Positions 53,701 to 64,000 of a DNA stretch of 64,000 bases are shown piece by piece (the first letter of the stretch is position 1; each line of letters begins with the position of its first letter). The notes beneath the pieces are model-generated. The model made no database searches and was not told where the DNA came from. It saw only the letters and a list, made by a program, of their open reading frames with translations. Origin of the DNA: Chlorella sorokiniana (taxonomy: Eukaryota > Chlorophyta > Trebouxiophyceae > Chlorellales > Chlorellaceae); NCBI GenBank assembly GCA_025917655.1, contig CP084616.1, positions 310,001-374,000 of the forward strand, written 5' to 3'. Made by a program: the position numbers and the translations under genes.

Positions 53701-56700
53701 CTCCTCCTTCCCCTCCTCCACCGAGCCCACCGCCTCCCAGCCCTCCGCCACCGTCCCCACCCCCACCCAGCCCGCCGCCACCGAGCCCGCCGCCTCCCAG
53801 CCCGCCTCCTCCCAGCCCCCGTTGCCGTCTCCACCCCTTCCCAGCCCGCCTCCACCCAGCCCGACGCCTCCCAGCCCGCCTCCTCCCAGCCCCCGCCGCC
53901 GTCTCCACCCCCTCCCAGCCCGCCTCCACCCAGCCCCCACCCACCCTCTCCACCTCCCCCTCCCCCCCCGCCTTTCCCTCCTCCGCCGAGCCGCCGCCTC
54001 GAAACCCGCCCCTCCCTCTCCGCCTCCTCCCTCTCCACCTCCACCCAGCCCCCGCCACCCAGCCCTCCACCGCCGAGCCCGCCTCCTCCCTCTCCGCCGC
54101 CTCCCAGCCCGCCTCCTCCCAGCCCAACTCCACCCAGCCCGCCTCCTCCCTCTCCACCTCCACCCTCTCCCCCTCCTCCTTCCCCTCCTCCGCCGAGCCC
54201 GCCGCCACCGAGCCCGCCCCCTCCCTCTCCGCCTCCTCCCTCTCCACCTCCACCCAGCCCCCGCCACCCAGCCCTCCACCCCGAGCCCGCCTCCTCCCTC
54301 TCCCCCTCCTCCTTCCCCTCCTCCACCGAGCCCGCCTCCTCCCAGCCCCCCACCCCCTCCACCTCCACCCAGCCCACCGCCACCCCTCCCCCTCCTCCTT
54401 CCCCTCCTCCACCGAGCCCGCCTCCTCCCAGCCCCCCACCCTCTCCACCTCCACCCAGCCCACCGCCACCCTCTCCCCTCCTCCTTCCCCTGCTCCACCG
54501 AGCCCGCCTCCTCCCAGCCCCCCGCCGCCGTCTCCACCCCCTCCCAGCCCGCCTCCACCCAGCCCGCCTCCTCCCTCTCCACCTCCATCCCCCCCCACCC
54601 CTCCCACCTCCACCCAGCCCCCGCCACCCTCTCCCCCCCCTCCTTCCCCTCCTCCTCCGAGCCCACCCCCTCCCAGCCCACCGCCACCGAGCCCGCCGCC
54701 TCCGAGCCCCCACCACCCTCACCGCCACCGAGCCCCCTCCGCCATCCCCTCGCCCTCGCCCCCTCCACCTTCCCCTCCACCCTCTCCGCCCCCGGCCCTC
54801 CACTCTCCCCTTTTCCTCGCCCTCCGCCCCCTCCCCGCCCCCTCGCCCTCCGCCCCCTCCCTCCCACGTTAAAACCGCCCCTTGCTGGCGGCAATGCCAA
54901 TCCTCCTCCTCCACGGCCACTTCCCTCACTTCCTCCACTTGGAGGAGGCAGCGTCCCACCCCCAAGCCCAATCCGCGCCCGCCGCCCCCAAACCGAAGCC
55001 TCGCCCGCCGCCTCCCAAGCCCAAGCCCCGCACACCGCCTCCAAAGCCCAAGCCCCGCACACCGCCTCCAAAGCCCAAGCCCCGCCCATCGCCCCCAAGC
55101 CCAAGCCCGCCCACCGCCTCCAAAGCCCAAGCCGCGTCCGCCGCCTCCAAAGCCCAAGCCGCGTCCGCCGCCTCCAAAGCCCAAGCCTCGCCCGCCGCTG
55201 CCCAAGCCCAAGCCCCGCCCGCCGCCTCCCAAGCCCAAGCCACGCCCGCCGCCTCCCAAGCCCAAGCCACGTCCGCCGCCTCCCAAGCCCAAGCCACGTC
55301 CGCCGCCTCCCAAGCCCAAGCCGCGCACGCCACCCCCTCGCAGCGGGGGGCGGCGGCGGAGGCGGCGGCGGCAAGAGGCCGCCTCCAGCGGAAGCCGCCA
55401 TTGTGGGCGACCCTTATTGGATAGGCTTTGACCACAAGGGTGAGGCAGGAACAGTTCCGGCCGATCTCAGCGGCCTGGCCCTCAGGAGGTCACAGCCCTG
55501 CCCAGCAGAGACAGGGCGGCACACAATCGATGTGATGCTCCTTTCCGCTCCGCCCCGACGCCCTTCCCTCTGCCGTCATGCTGGCAGGTGGTGCCTGGAA
55601 CATGTTCAAGGGTGAGCCGGGCAAGACCTACACCCTGTACACCGACGGCAACGGCACCGTGCTCACATCCACCTTTGGCGCGGGCGGCCTCAGGGGCAAG
55701 GCCACCTTCATCCGCGCCATCCAGCTGACCCGCGGGGCCGCCGGCACGAGCGCCACCCTGGTGCAGCAGAAGGGGCGCTGGGTGCTGCGTGGTGAGCCCA
55801 GATAACTCTGCTTTGCATGGCTTCCATGCTGGTCTACAGAGGAAGCGGCTGCTTGATGCCATCGCCCGTCGTTGGGGGCGGTATGTTGTGTCAATCGAGC
55901 CAATCGAGCTTGTGCTTGTATTGCATGGCACATTGGGGCATAGCATTCGCCTGGTGGCCTCACCGCGCTTGCAATTGCACCCCTTCCCTGCCTACGACAG
56001 TGCTGGCGGCGGGAAAGCCTGTTGCCGCTCTGCAGTCTGTGAAGATTGGCGGGGACATCATTGTGCAGGTGGGCGCCCACTGGGAGCGCACTGGCGCCGC
56101 CCTCTGTGCTGGCCTGCTGCTCACCTCTGCATGCTCTCCCATCCCCAGGCGACTCCCATCAAGAACGGCCGCCCGCGGGCATCGTCATCTCCCTGCCCTA
56201 CCTGCGCATTCGGGTGGCGCAGCGTGCCCCTACAAGCCTCACCAGGTGTGCGCTCGGCAGAGGCCGCCGCACCGCAGGGTTGCAGCCGTGCGCAGCTGCG
56301 GCAGCGATGCAGCCCTGCATTCCGCCTCCTTCGTCTGCCCATCCACAGCTCCGGCCTGCTGATGGAACTGTCTGTCGAACTGCCCTGGCACCCACCGTCT
56401 GATGCTGGTCGCTGTACCGCAGGTTGCCGTTCCAACTTACGGCGAGTGGCTTGACGTGTACCTCACTGTGCTGAAACCGCTGCCAATGCCAGTGGGCGGC
56501 CTGCTCGGTGAGCGAAGCCACCCGCCCTGGACTTTCCAGCTGCTGCACGAAAGCTGCATTGCGCTCGGGTTCTCCGGCATGAGCCTGCAAAGCCCGCCCT
56601 GCAACATGACTCCCCGCTGTGCTGGCACATGGAACATGCCCACGCAGGCTCCTCCTACAAGCCCCCGGCCGCCCGGCGCGGCAGCTGCCTCATCCAGCGG

Positions 56701-56746
56701 TGGCAGCCTGACTGCATCCATTGTCTTCAACGAGCTGGCCGCATGA
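50792..56746 (+). CDS. secreted hydroxyproline-rich wall glycoprotein, copy C
   Basis: Exons: 50792-50971, 51450-51650, 51837-52000, 52182-52811, 52952-53102, 53197-53356, 53531-55439, 55588-55791, 56001-56068, 56149-56245, a short exon near 56350, 56423-56507 and 56648-56746. The protein matches copy B almost residue for residue in the signal peptide and both Cys-rich domains. Copy-specific one-base changes break the frame in exon 2 (GSARSA for GSAPLC, near 51598), exon 10 (near 56171) and the last exon (near 56671). Conversely, the first codons of the SPPPP exon are in frame here ([15 protein letters not shown]) but not in A or B. The intron after FDHKG matches copy A, not copy B. Whether C encodes an intact product depends on how many of these breaks are real. 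Confidence 0.7.
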
Positions 56747-57548
56747 GCCGGGACAGACTGAGCCTGCCCAACGCAAACGGAAGCAGCAGGCCCGCTCTCG
56801 TGCGGCAGCCGGCGTTGTGCTTAAAGTGGAATGCCGGAAGCTCCCGAAGACGCAAGAGCTCAGCCGCTCCCCCCGCAACCCTTCCGTCCTTCTTGCGCCC
56901 AAGTTGTTGCCTCCCGTTTCCTGTCTTGCTGGTCAGGAGGCAGGCACCCAGCCCTCAGAAACGCTGATTTCCTGCTCAGTTGACATTCCCAATCTTTCAA
57001 ACCATCATTTTTTCCAATTACTCAAGAGGTGTGCTGCATATTGCGATTCATTAGACATCACAACTATGCACATGCATGGCTCTCGACCTTAGCCACACAC
57101 AGCCACCGGCACCAGTGCCACTGCGCATGTCGACGTTTTCCAAATTGGGCCCGAATTCACTCATTGTCAACATTTCACTGTGGTAAAATTCCAAGCATTA
57201 CTCGAGGACCCCAGTCAAAGGTCAACTAGCGTCACACACGGTCGCCAGCCAACCACGCATTTTGCAAGTGGCCGCTGGTGCGCCGTCAGACTGATGGCAG
57301 AGGGAGCAGTGCCCAATGACCGGCAGAAGCGGCGCCTAATGGAAACTTCATGTTTGGCGGTCTGCGTCATCTCTCAGGCTCACCAACCCCCGTCCCCCTG
57401 CACGGCAGCGTGAGGTGAGCCTCGGCTTGAGGAACACGTGGCAGACCTCCCACGTTGAAACCAGCCAGTGGGGTGACCGTGTCCATTGTACATTTTCACA
57501 CGTCTAGTGATTAAACCTTCGAGGCTGAGCAGCAAAAGTCTGGGCACC
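56747..57548. promoter_or_regulatory. 3' flank of copy C and GAPN promoter region
   Basis: The left 540 bases are the unit's 3' flank, shared with A and B. The last 130 bases before the GAPN start are unique. No TATA box is evident. Confidence 0.45.
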
Positions 57549-60500
57549 ATGACGGTCAGCAGCAGCACCACGGATTTCTATGCCCCCGTGCTGGACTCAG
57601 CCAGCGGCGTTTATAAGTATTATAAAGATGGCGAGTGGCATGCCAGCAGCAGCGGCAAGGCCGTCAAGATCGTCAACCCCAGCACCAACCAGCCTTGCTT
57701 TGCTGTTCAAGGTGGGTCGCTGCACGGGCCTCATTCCCTTGCTGCAGGCCAGTGCCACCTTTTCGGTCACATTCTGCGCGTTTCGGCCCCAATGCGCGGC
57801 TGGGCGCCTCGCACGCCTGCCGACCTTCGCCGCCGCCGCCGCCCTCGCCCTCGCCGCTGCAGCCTGCACCCAGCAAGAGGTGGACGCCGTGTTCGAGTCG
57901 GCCAAGAAGGCGCAGAAGGGCTGGGCGCGCACGCCGCTGTGGCGCCGCGCGGAGCTGCTGCACCGAGTGGCGGCGGTGATGCGCGAGAACGCGCAGCCCA
58001 TCGCCGACGTGCTTGTCAAGGAGGTGGCCAAGCCTGCAACGGATGCGTTCACGGGTGCGGGGCCCGCCGCGGGGGCGCCAGCAAGGGGCAGTCGGCGCGG
58101 CAAGGTCCCCCTGCAGCCCGGCGGCGGCTGGCCGACGGCTCGCTGTGTGTGCGCGTGGGCGGCCGCCACGCGGCGCGCGCGCGGCGCGTGCCGGGCGGGG
58201 GTCGCAGGCTGCCAGGCCGCCCCCGCCGCTCTCCCCCGGAACCAGCATTTTCTCAGCTTGCCGCGCCTGTCGGGCATCCTCAATGCAGAGGTCATCCGCT
58301 CCGCCGACCTCATCTCATACACCGCGGAGGAGGGGGTGCGCTACTTTGGAGAGGTGCGCCGCCGCCGCCGCCGCCCCTGCAGCCCTGCCGCTGCGAACGT
58401 CGAGCACCCGGGCAGCGGCCCGGTGCCTCTTGCCCCCTCCACGGCTGCGAGCCCGCCAGGGAGGCGTGGCAGGAGGGGCCCGGCTGACGGCCCTCCTGCC
58501 TGCGCAGCATGTTCTCCACACCCCTCACCCGCACAACCTTTGTCCCCGGCTGGCCTGTGCAGGGCAAGCTGCTCGCCTCAGACTCCTTCCCCGGCCAGGA
58601 CAGAACCAAGCTCTGCCTGTCCTCCAAGGCAAGCCGCCGCACCGACGCCGCCGCCCCGCGCTGAGCCCTGCTCTGCATGCTGGCTCTAGCGCGCTCCAAG
58701 CGCTTCAAGCAGCACGCGGGCGGCTGCGCTGCGCGCGGCAAGGCAGGCGGCCCGCCTCGCGGCAGGCTGGCAGGGACGGGGGAGCCGGGCGGGGCCCGCC
58801 CGCCTGCCATGCTGCTGGCCGGCCGGCCTGCCGCCGCCGCTGGCCAACTCGGGCCTCCCCGCCGCCTGGTCTCTTCCTTGCCTTGCAGGTGCCTCTGGGT
58901 GTTGTGCTGGCCATCCCGCCCTTCAACTACCCCGTCAACCTGGCCGTCAGGTGCGGCCCTGCTCGCTGCAGAGGGATCGCATTGAAACCGCAACTCATAC
59001 CGCTCCTTCTGAGCCCAACCGAGGAGCCGCGCGGGGGGAGCAGTGCGCTGTGCCGTTGAGCCCTTGCCATGCCTGCGGCCCGCCGACAGACTGTCCTCAC
59101 GTGCTCGCCCGCCACCCCGCTGCGCCGCCGCCGCTGCAGCAAGATCGCCCCGCGCTCATGGCGGGCAACAGCGTGGTGCTGAAGCCGCCCACCCAGGGCT
59201 CCGTGGCGGGTCTGCTCATGGTGCAGTGCTTTGCCGCCGCGGGCGTCCCACCCGGCGTGCTCAACTGCGTCACAGGTGGCTGCAGGCGCCCGCCCCGCCG
59301 CTGCCTTGTTTCCTGAAAGCGCCCTCGTGCCGCGGCCCGGCTGCACGGCCGCCGGCCCCTCGGGCCCACGCCTGTGCCTGCCCGCTTGCGCCGTGCTGCA
59401 GCGCGCCTCGTTGCGCGCTGCCCCGAGCCCCCTCCCCACGCGCCGCTCACGTTTGCAATCTGCCATCGCCTGGCACCTGCCATCCCTGCAGGCCGCGGCT
59501 CTGAGATTGGCGACTATCTGACCACCCACCCCTTGTCTCCGCCATCTCCTTCACCGGCGGCGACACCGGCATCGACATCTGCCGCAAGGCGGGCATGGTG
59601 CCCATCCAGGTGGGGGGCTGGGCGAGCAGAGGGTGTTGGGGGCGGGGCTGGACTCGTTGTGTGTGTGTGTGTGTCGACTCTGTGTGAATATGGGGGAAGG
59701 AGGGCTTCAAGAAAAGGGGGTGGTGAGACTATGGCAGGCCACCAACTGCTCATCCCAGCCCTTTCTCCCTTACGCGAGTGGAACCGCGTGGTCGCTGGTC
59801 CACCAGCATGGGAAAGCCCTCAGCCACGCTGACCCCCCCTTTTGTGTGCTCCCGTAGATGGAGCTGGGCGGCAAGGATGCCGCCATTGTCTGCGACGACG
59901 CCGACATCGAGGCTGCCGCCAAGCACGTGGTCAAGGGCGCCTTCAGCTACTCGGGCCAGCGCTGCACGGGTGCGCCCCGCTGGCAGCCCGGGGGGCTGCG
60001 GGGCTGCTTGCTGAGGCCCTCGGATGGCGCGGCGAATGGCGGGGGCCTCAAACTGCGAGGTTGCTGAGCGGGGCTGTGCAGCGGATCGGCTGCTCAACCG
60101 CGTTCTCTGTGCCCTCTGTCCGATCGATCACTCACACTCCGCCCCCGCCCTGCCTGCAGCCGTAAAGGTGGTCCTGGTGGCCGACAGCGTGGCGGATGAG
60201 CTGGTGCCGCGCGTGGTGGCCGGCGTGAAGAAGATGAGCGTGGGCATGTGAGTTCCTGGGATCTGGCGATCACATTATCAACCTTTGCTTGCTTGCTCGC
60301 GCTGCTCCCACCACGCCCCCGGGCCCGCTCATCAGCCCCCTGCTCACCTTTCCGCTGTTGGCTCCTGCCTGGGCGGAATGCCTCCCCCTCACCCGGCCTC
60401 CGCGCTTTCCATCTGCTTCAAGGTCCGCCTGCATGGCATGCCTTCCCCCTTCACCGGCCAACCTGCGTCCCCGCTCCCCTCTGGTTCCCAACCTCTATGT

Positions 60501-62180
60501 CATGCAGGCCCGAGGACAACGCCCAGATCACGCCGGTCATCTCCAGTCGTCGGCCAACTTCATCGAAGGCCTGGTGCGCAGCTGCTGGCGGTCACTCGCC
60601 GCCCGCTCTGCGACCGACCGCCGCCGCCGCCGCGCTGCCACCTGTGCCCGCGCGCTGTGGCGTCCCCGCAGCCGCTGCAATCGTGCGAAAAGCCAGGCAA
60701 CCGCACACTCACAACCTTGTGTCTGTGGCGGCGCAGGTCAAGGACGCGGAGGCCAAGGGGGCCACTTTCTGTACGGGGCCGTACCGCCGTGAGGGCAACC
60801 TCATCTGGCCCGTGGTCCTGGACAACGTCACTCCCGACATGCGCATCGCCTGGGAGGAGGTGCGCTGGGGGGAGAGGGGTGGGGCGGCGCTTGTGCATGT
60901 TTTAACTCTCTCTTCGACGGGTGGGTCGGATTTTCTGGCTCTTCGCCTGGCTTGCAGCCAGCTTGCCCCCTTTCACAGAGGTTGGCTGCTGCCAGGGCAC
61001 CCTACCAGCCCCTCCCACCCGGCCCCTGCGCCGGTGCAGCTGCCACGGGGCCGCCCCTGCCAGCTTCAGTGTGCGGCTGTCATCAGTGCCCCCTCCCTGC
61101 CCTCTCACTCCGTCCGTTCCAATGCCGCGCAGCCCTTTGGCCCCGTGCTGCCCATCATCCGGGTGAAGAGCGTGGAGCAGGCTGTGGAGCACGTGAACGC
61201 AAACCGCCTGGCGCTGCAGGTGTGTGTGCGGGGACGGGGCGGCGGCGAGCACTGGAAAGCCCTGGCGAGCACTTTGTGGTAGCCGTGCTTGCCTCGGGCG
61301 CATTGATCCCGGGCGGGAGCCCGCTGCAGCCACCGCTGCACCTTGCGCGCCGGCCCCTTCCCATCCGCCCGCCTGCCAGACCGCTCCGCCCCCAACACCC
61401 CAGCCGTTACCGCCTCTCACGCCGTTCAGGCCCCGAACACACCTTTTCCTGCCCAACACACGCGCACACACCTGCAACTCCCTGAACACCACGTGCACTC
61501 CAGCCTTAAAGCCCGCGCGCGCCCCCCCTCCGCCGCTTCCTCCCCCGCAGGGCTGCGTGTTCACTCGGGACGTGAACAAGGCCATGGCCATCTCTGACGC
61601 AATGGAGACGGGCAGCGTGCAGGTGGGCGGCGGCAGTTGGTGTGCGAGCCGGGGCTGGGCTGGCCAGGCCCCGGCTGGGCTGGGCGTCAGGAGCGATGAG
61701 TCCTTGGTCACCTCACAGCGGCGCGAAGAGGGGGCTTGAGGTGTCGTCGCTGCCACCGCGCTCCGTTTTCACCGCAAGGCGTCGCACTCAGGCCCTGTTG
61801 CGGCGTCCGCGCTGCGGCCCCCTTAACCCAAACCCTGCACCCCACCCGTTGCCCCCCGTGCCCCCCGCCCCCGCCCCCGCCCCACAGGTCAACGCCGCGC
61901 CCGCACGCGGCCCAGACCACTTCCCCTTCCAGGGCTTCCGCGATTCGGGCATCGGCAGCCAGGGCGTCACCAACTCGCTGGCCTTCATGTGCAAGACCAA
62001 GGTGCGGCCTGCCTGCCGGCGCCGCCTGCCTGTGCGCCGCTCGCCGGTGCACCGCGGCGGCAGGCTTGCCGCGTTGGTTTTGGTGGGTGGGCACGCTGAG
62101 CACGCTGTGCGCGCTGTGCTGTGCTGGCCATGCAGACCACCGTGCTCAACCTGGACAAGCCCTCCTACACCATGGGCTGA
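57549..62180 (+). CDS. GAPN: non-phosphorylating NADP-dependent glyceraldehyde-3-phosphate dehydrogenase
   Basis: Cytosolic ALDH11-type enzyme oxidising glyceraldehyde-3-phosphate to 3-phosphoglycerate while reducing NADP+. Fifteen exons: 57549-57711, 57863-58054, 58289-58353, 58563-58628, 58889-58950, 59140-59275, 59492-59609, 59858-59969, 60160-60247, 60508-60573, 60737-60859, 61133-61219, 61551-61622, 61888-62001 and 62136-62180. The sequence follows plant GAPN throughout: VYKYYKDGEWHASSSGK, WARTPLWRRAELLH, IRSADLISYTAEEGVR, PLGVVLAIPPFNYPVNLAVS, the general-base Glu in MELGGKDAAIV, the catalytic Cys in FSYSGQRCTAVKVVL, REGNLIWPVVLDNVTPDMR, APARGPDHFPFQGFRDSGIG, and the C-terminus LNLDKPSYTMG. 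Intron 4 has a GC donor. One-base losses interrupt exons 6 (C run near 59150), 7 (near 59535) and 10 (near 60546). The ATG chosen gives the expected N-terminal length. Confidence 0.95.
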
Positions 62181-63154
62181 GCGGGAGGAGCCCCAAGTAG
62201 CAGGCCGCTTGGAGGCGACCGCCAAAAGGCGGAGAAGGCGGCATGCCGCGGCACTCCTCCCCCACAGCGCAAGGCTTGCACCGCCTGCGCTGGCAGCCTC
62301 TGCGGATGCATCCTCCCTCGGTGAGGTTTGACACCTGCAGTTGGCCAGCTGGGCAGGGACCGCTCCCCAGCGTGCGGCCAGCCGCGCTGCAAGCAGTTGA
62401 GATTGGAGGCTGCGCACTTCGGCTGCAGCATAGTGCAAAATTGCACTCCCTTCCCGGACGGGCCACCGACCCTCGGCGTGCGCCCGCACGGGCGCCGCCC
62501 TCTGATACATCAGCCCCCACCAGCGCACTTTCATCACCGCACTTGTGCTCTCGTAGAGCCATTTCCTGGAGACATTTCATGGTTTGCGAACCGCCCTCAG
62601 CATGCCATTTCATCATGCATAGATATGCCTTCATCCAACCTTGCCCCTGACACACCCCCTGGACATCAATCGGCAAATGGTTAGGTTTCAACTCATGCCT
62701 TTTAGAAATGCAAGGACAGTGTTATTCCTGCTGCCAGAAGGACACAGCAAAGCGAGAACCGAGAAGTTGCTGGTGTTTTGGGGGCGGTAGCACGATTGCT
62801 GCTTGGCACAGAGAGCAAGTACACAACACGCTTGCACTTTAAACAAAGGGCACGTCGGCTAGCCCAACACCATTCATGCATCTGCACTGCAGCTGCTCGA
62901 AAGAGACGGTGTGAGGTGAGAGGCGCGCTGAGCGCCAAGTGGCGGCGGGCCATGGCGGGGAACCCTTTGTGTGCGGCGTGTCGGTGATAGCGGACCTTTC
63001 TTGCATCGTTCATGTTCCTGTAATCTCTTTGATCGCGCCGCTTGGCTGTCTCGTCGCCGTCTGTCCGTTCTGCCACGGCGCCTTGGAAGCCTGCAGCGAT
63101 TCCCAATAAAACGCGCATCGTGGCACACGGCCGATCCGAAGAGGCTGCGCCAGC
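62181..63154. other. intergenic region, GAPN to MFS gene
   Basis: No gene is supported on either strand. It should hold the GAPN 3' UTR and the MFS promoter. No TGTAA was found near the GAPN stop. Confidence 0.4.
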
Positions 63155-64000
63155 ATGGGCGGCAGCCCTGGCGCCGTGACGGCCGGCGCCCCCGCCGCCG
63201 CCGTCGCGTTTGTGAGCGCCCGCAGTGCGCGCATCACCACCATCCTGATGAACCTGGCCAGCATTGTGGAGCGCGCGGACGAGGGCATATTGCCTGCGGT
63301 GAGGCGGGGCTTTGCTCGCCGGGATGCGGCAGGCAGGCGGGCCGCCGGCACGTCGCCCCCTGAGCAACCGCAGTGCACCCTCGCTGGCTCCCGGCCCCTG
63401 CAGCAGCCCCTGGGACAGCGCGGCGGCGCTGTGTGCTGCCGCTGGGGGCTGCAGTGTAGGTGCAGGGTTGAATGTGCGGGTGTGCCTGGCGCCGCCGCAT
63501 GCCGGCTCGCTGGCTCAGGGTCTGATGCCGCCCACGCCTGGCGCCCACCCGCCCCCTCAACCGCCAGGTGTACCTGTTCATTGGAAAGTCCTTGAACGCC
63601 AGCCTGTCGCAGCTGGGAGCGCTGACGCTGGTTCGCGCGTTGGTGCAGGTGCGCCCCTTTGAGGCTTCAATGTGTGTTGCCTGTTGCTGGTCACCCAAAA
63701 ACGTTGCACACACTGCGGTTAAACCGGCGCCGCTCCTGCTCTGCCTGCTCTGCCTGCTCTGCGTGCCTTGCCACCGCTTCCGCGACGGTCGCCGCAACCG
63801 TAACAGCCACGTTGCCGCCCCGCCGCTACAACGCGCTGCCCCTGCCGCGCTGGCCTGTCCCCTGCTGCGCCGCCGCAGGCCCTCTCGTCCCCGCTGAGCG
63901 GCGTGCTGGGCGACCGGTACGACCGCGCCTACATCGTGGCGTGCGGCTGCCTGCTGTGGGGCGTCATGACCGCCGCCATCGGGCTGAGCCGCTCCCTGGG
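63155..64000 (+). CDS. major facilitator superfamily transporter (5' part)
   Basis: Three exons are visible: 63155-63298, 63568-63648 and 63879 to the window edge. They join in phase to give an N-terminus ending ITTILMNLASIVERADEGIL, then YLFIGKSLNASLSQLGALTL with VRALVQALSSPLSGVLGDRY, and then IVACGCLLWGVMTAAIGLS. The ERADE-LPAVY start, the QALSSPLSG turn and the GDRYDR loop (the MFS motif A position between TM2 and TM3) match plant and algal spinster/hexuronate-like MFS proteins. About two and a half transmembrane segments are present and the gene continues beyond 64000. The substrate cannot be predicted. Confidence 0.8.

Larger units (their letters stand above)
48868..57420. repeat. tandem duplication unit C (about 8.55 kb)
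   Basis: Near-identical repeat of unit B. Similarity to the A-B and B-C spacers becomes imperfect after about 57290 and ends at 57420, where sequence continues into the authentic GAPN promoter instead of the DUF2419 fragment. Confidence 0.9.

Noticed and set aside
32668-56746. Pherophorin (DUF3707) assignment for the glycoprotein genes
   Set aside because: The Pro-rich rod is pherophorin-like in style, but the Cys-rich domains lack the pherophorin start pattern and the C-terminal domain is vWD-like.

Overview
The window is nuclear DNA from a GC-rich green alga, most likely a trebouxiophyte of the Chlorella/Micractinium type. The evidence is intron-dense genes with short exons and GT-AG or GC-AG junctions, (CA)n and pyrimidine runs in introns, TGTAA-like polyadenylation signals, plant-type protein families (bZIP, EDR2-like, ALDH11-type GAPN) and large SPPPP-type wall glycoprotein genes. 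No mobile element, CRISPR array, rRNA or tRNA was recognised. The species is an inference.

Layout, left to right: 0.36-0.77 kb, fragment of an unidentified gene (-); 1.6-3.6 kb, bZIP transcription factor (+); 5.3-8.9 kb, Golgi-type sulfotransferase (+); 9.75-14.5 kb, EDR2-like DUF1336 protein (-), head to head with a cyclin T/K-like gene (+) at 15.2-17.5 kb; 17.8-23.2 kb, IMP dehydrogenase in 16 exons (+); 23.4-25.1 kb, unidentified gene (-), head to head with a Ser/Thr kinase (+) at 25.5-27.7 kb; 28.2-31.1 kb, DUF2419 queuosine-salvage-like protein (-).

From 32.7 to 57.4 kb lies a tandem array of three genes (A, B, C) for a large secreted hydroxyproline-rich glycoprotein. Its architecture is: signal peptide, Cys-rich domain 1, Pro-rich linker, Cys-rich domain 2, long SPPPP rod, KPKPRPPPP rod, Gly10, and a C-terminal von Willebrand-D-like domain. 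The two Cys-rich domains are homologous to each other and I do not recognise them as a named family. Units B and C are nearly identical repeats of about 8.5 kb. Each begins with a dead fragment of the neighbouring DUF2419 gene joined to a piece of the GAPN upstream region, which records the unequal crossover that made the array. Copy A has diverged in its 5' two thirds but is almost identical at its 3' end.

After the array come non-phosphorylating NADP-dependent glyceraldehyde-3-phosphate dehydrogenase (57.5-62.2 kb, +, 15 exons) and the first three exons of an MFS transporter (63.2-64.0 kb, +), cut by the window edge.

A caution applies to all genes. Many highly conserved motifs are interrupted by one-base indels, usually one C too few in a C run. 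I read these mainly as assembly errors, so the coding spans below run from start to stop codon with exon ranges in the text and are not continuous open frames. Most genes are unrelated housekeeping or regulatory genes. The only thematic links are the glycoprotein array and, possibly, the sulfotransferase, which could act on secreted wall material.
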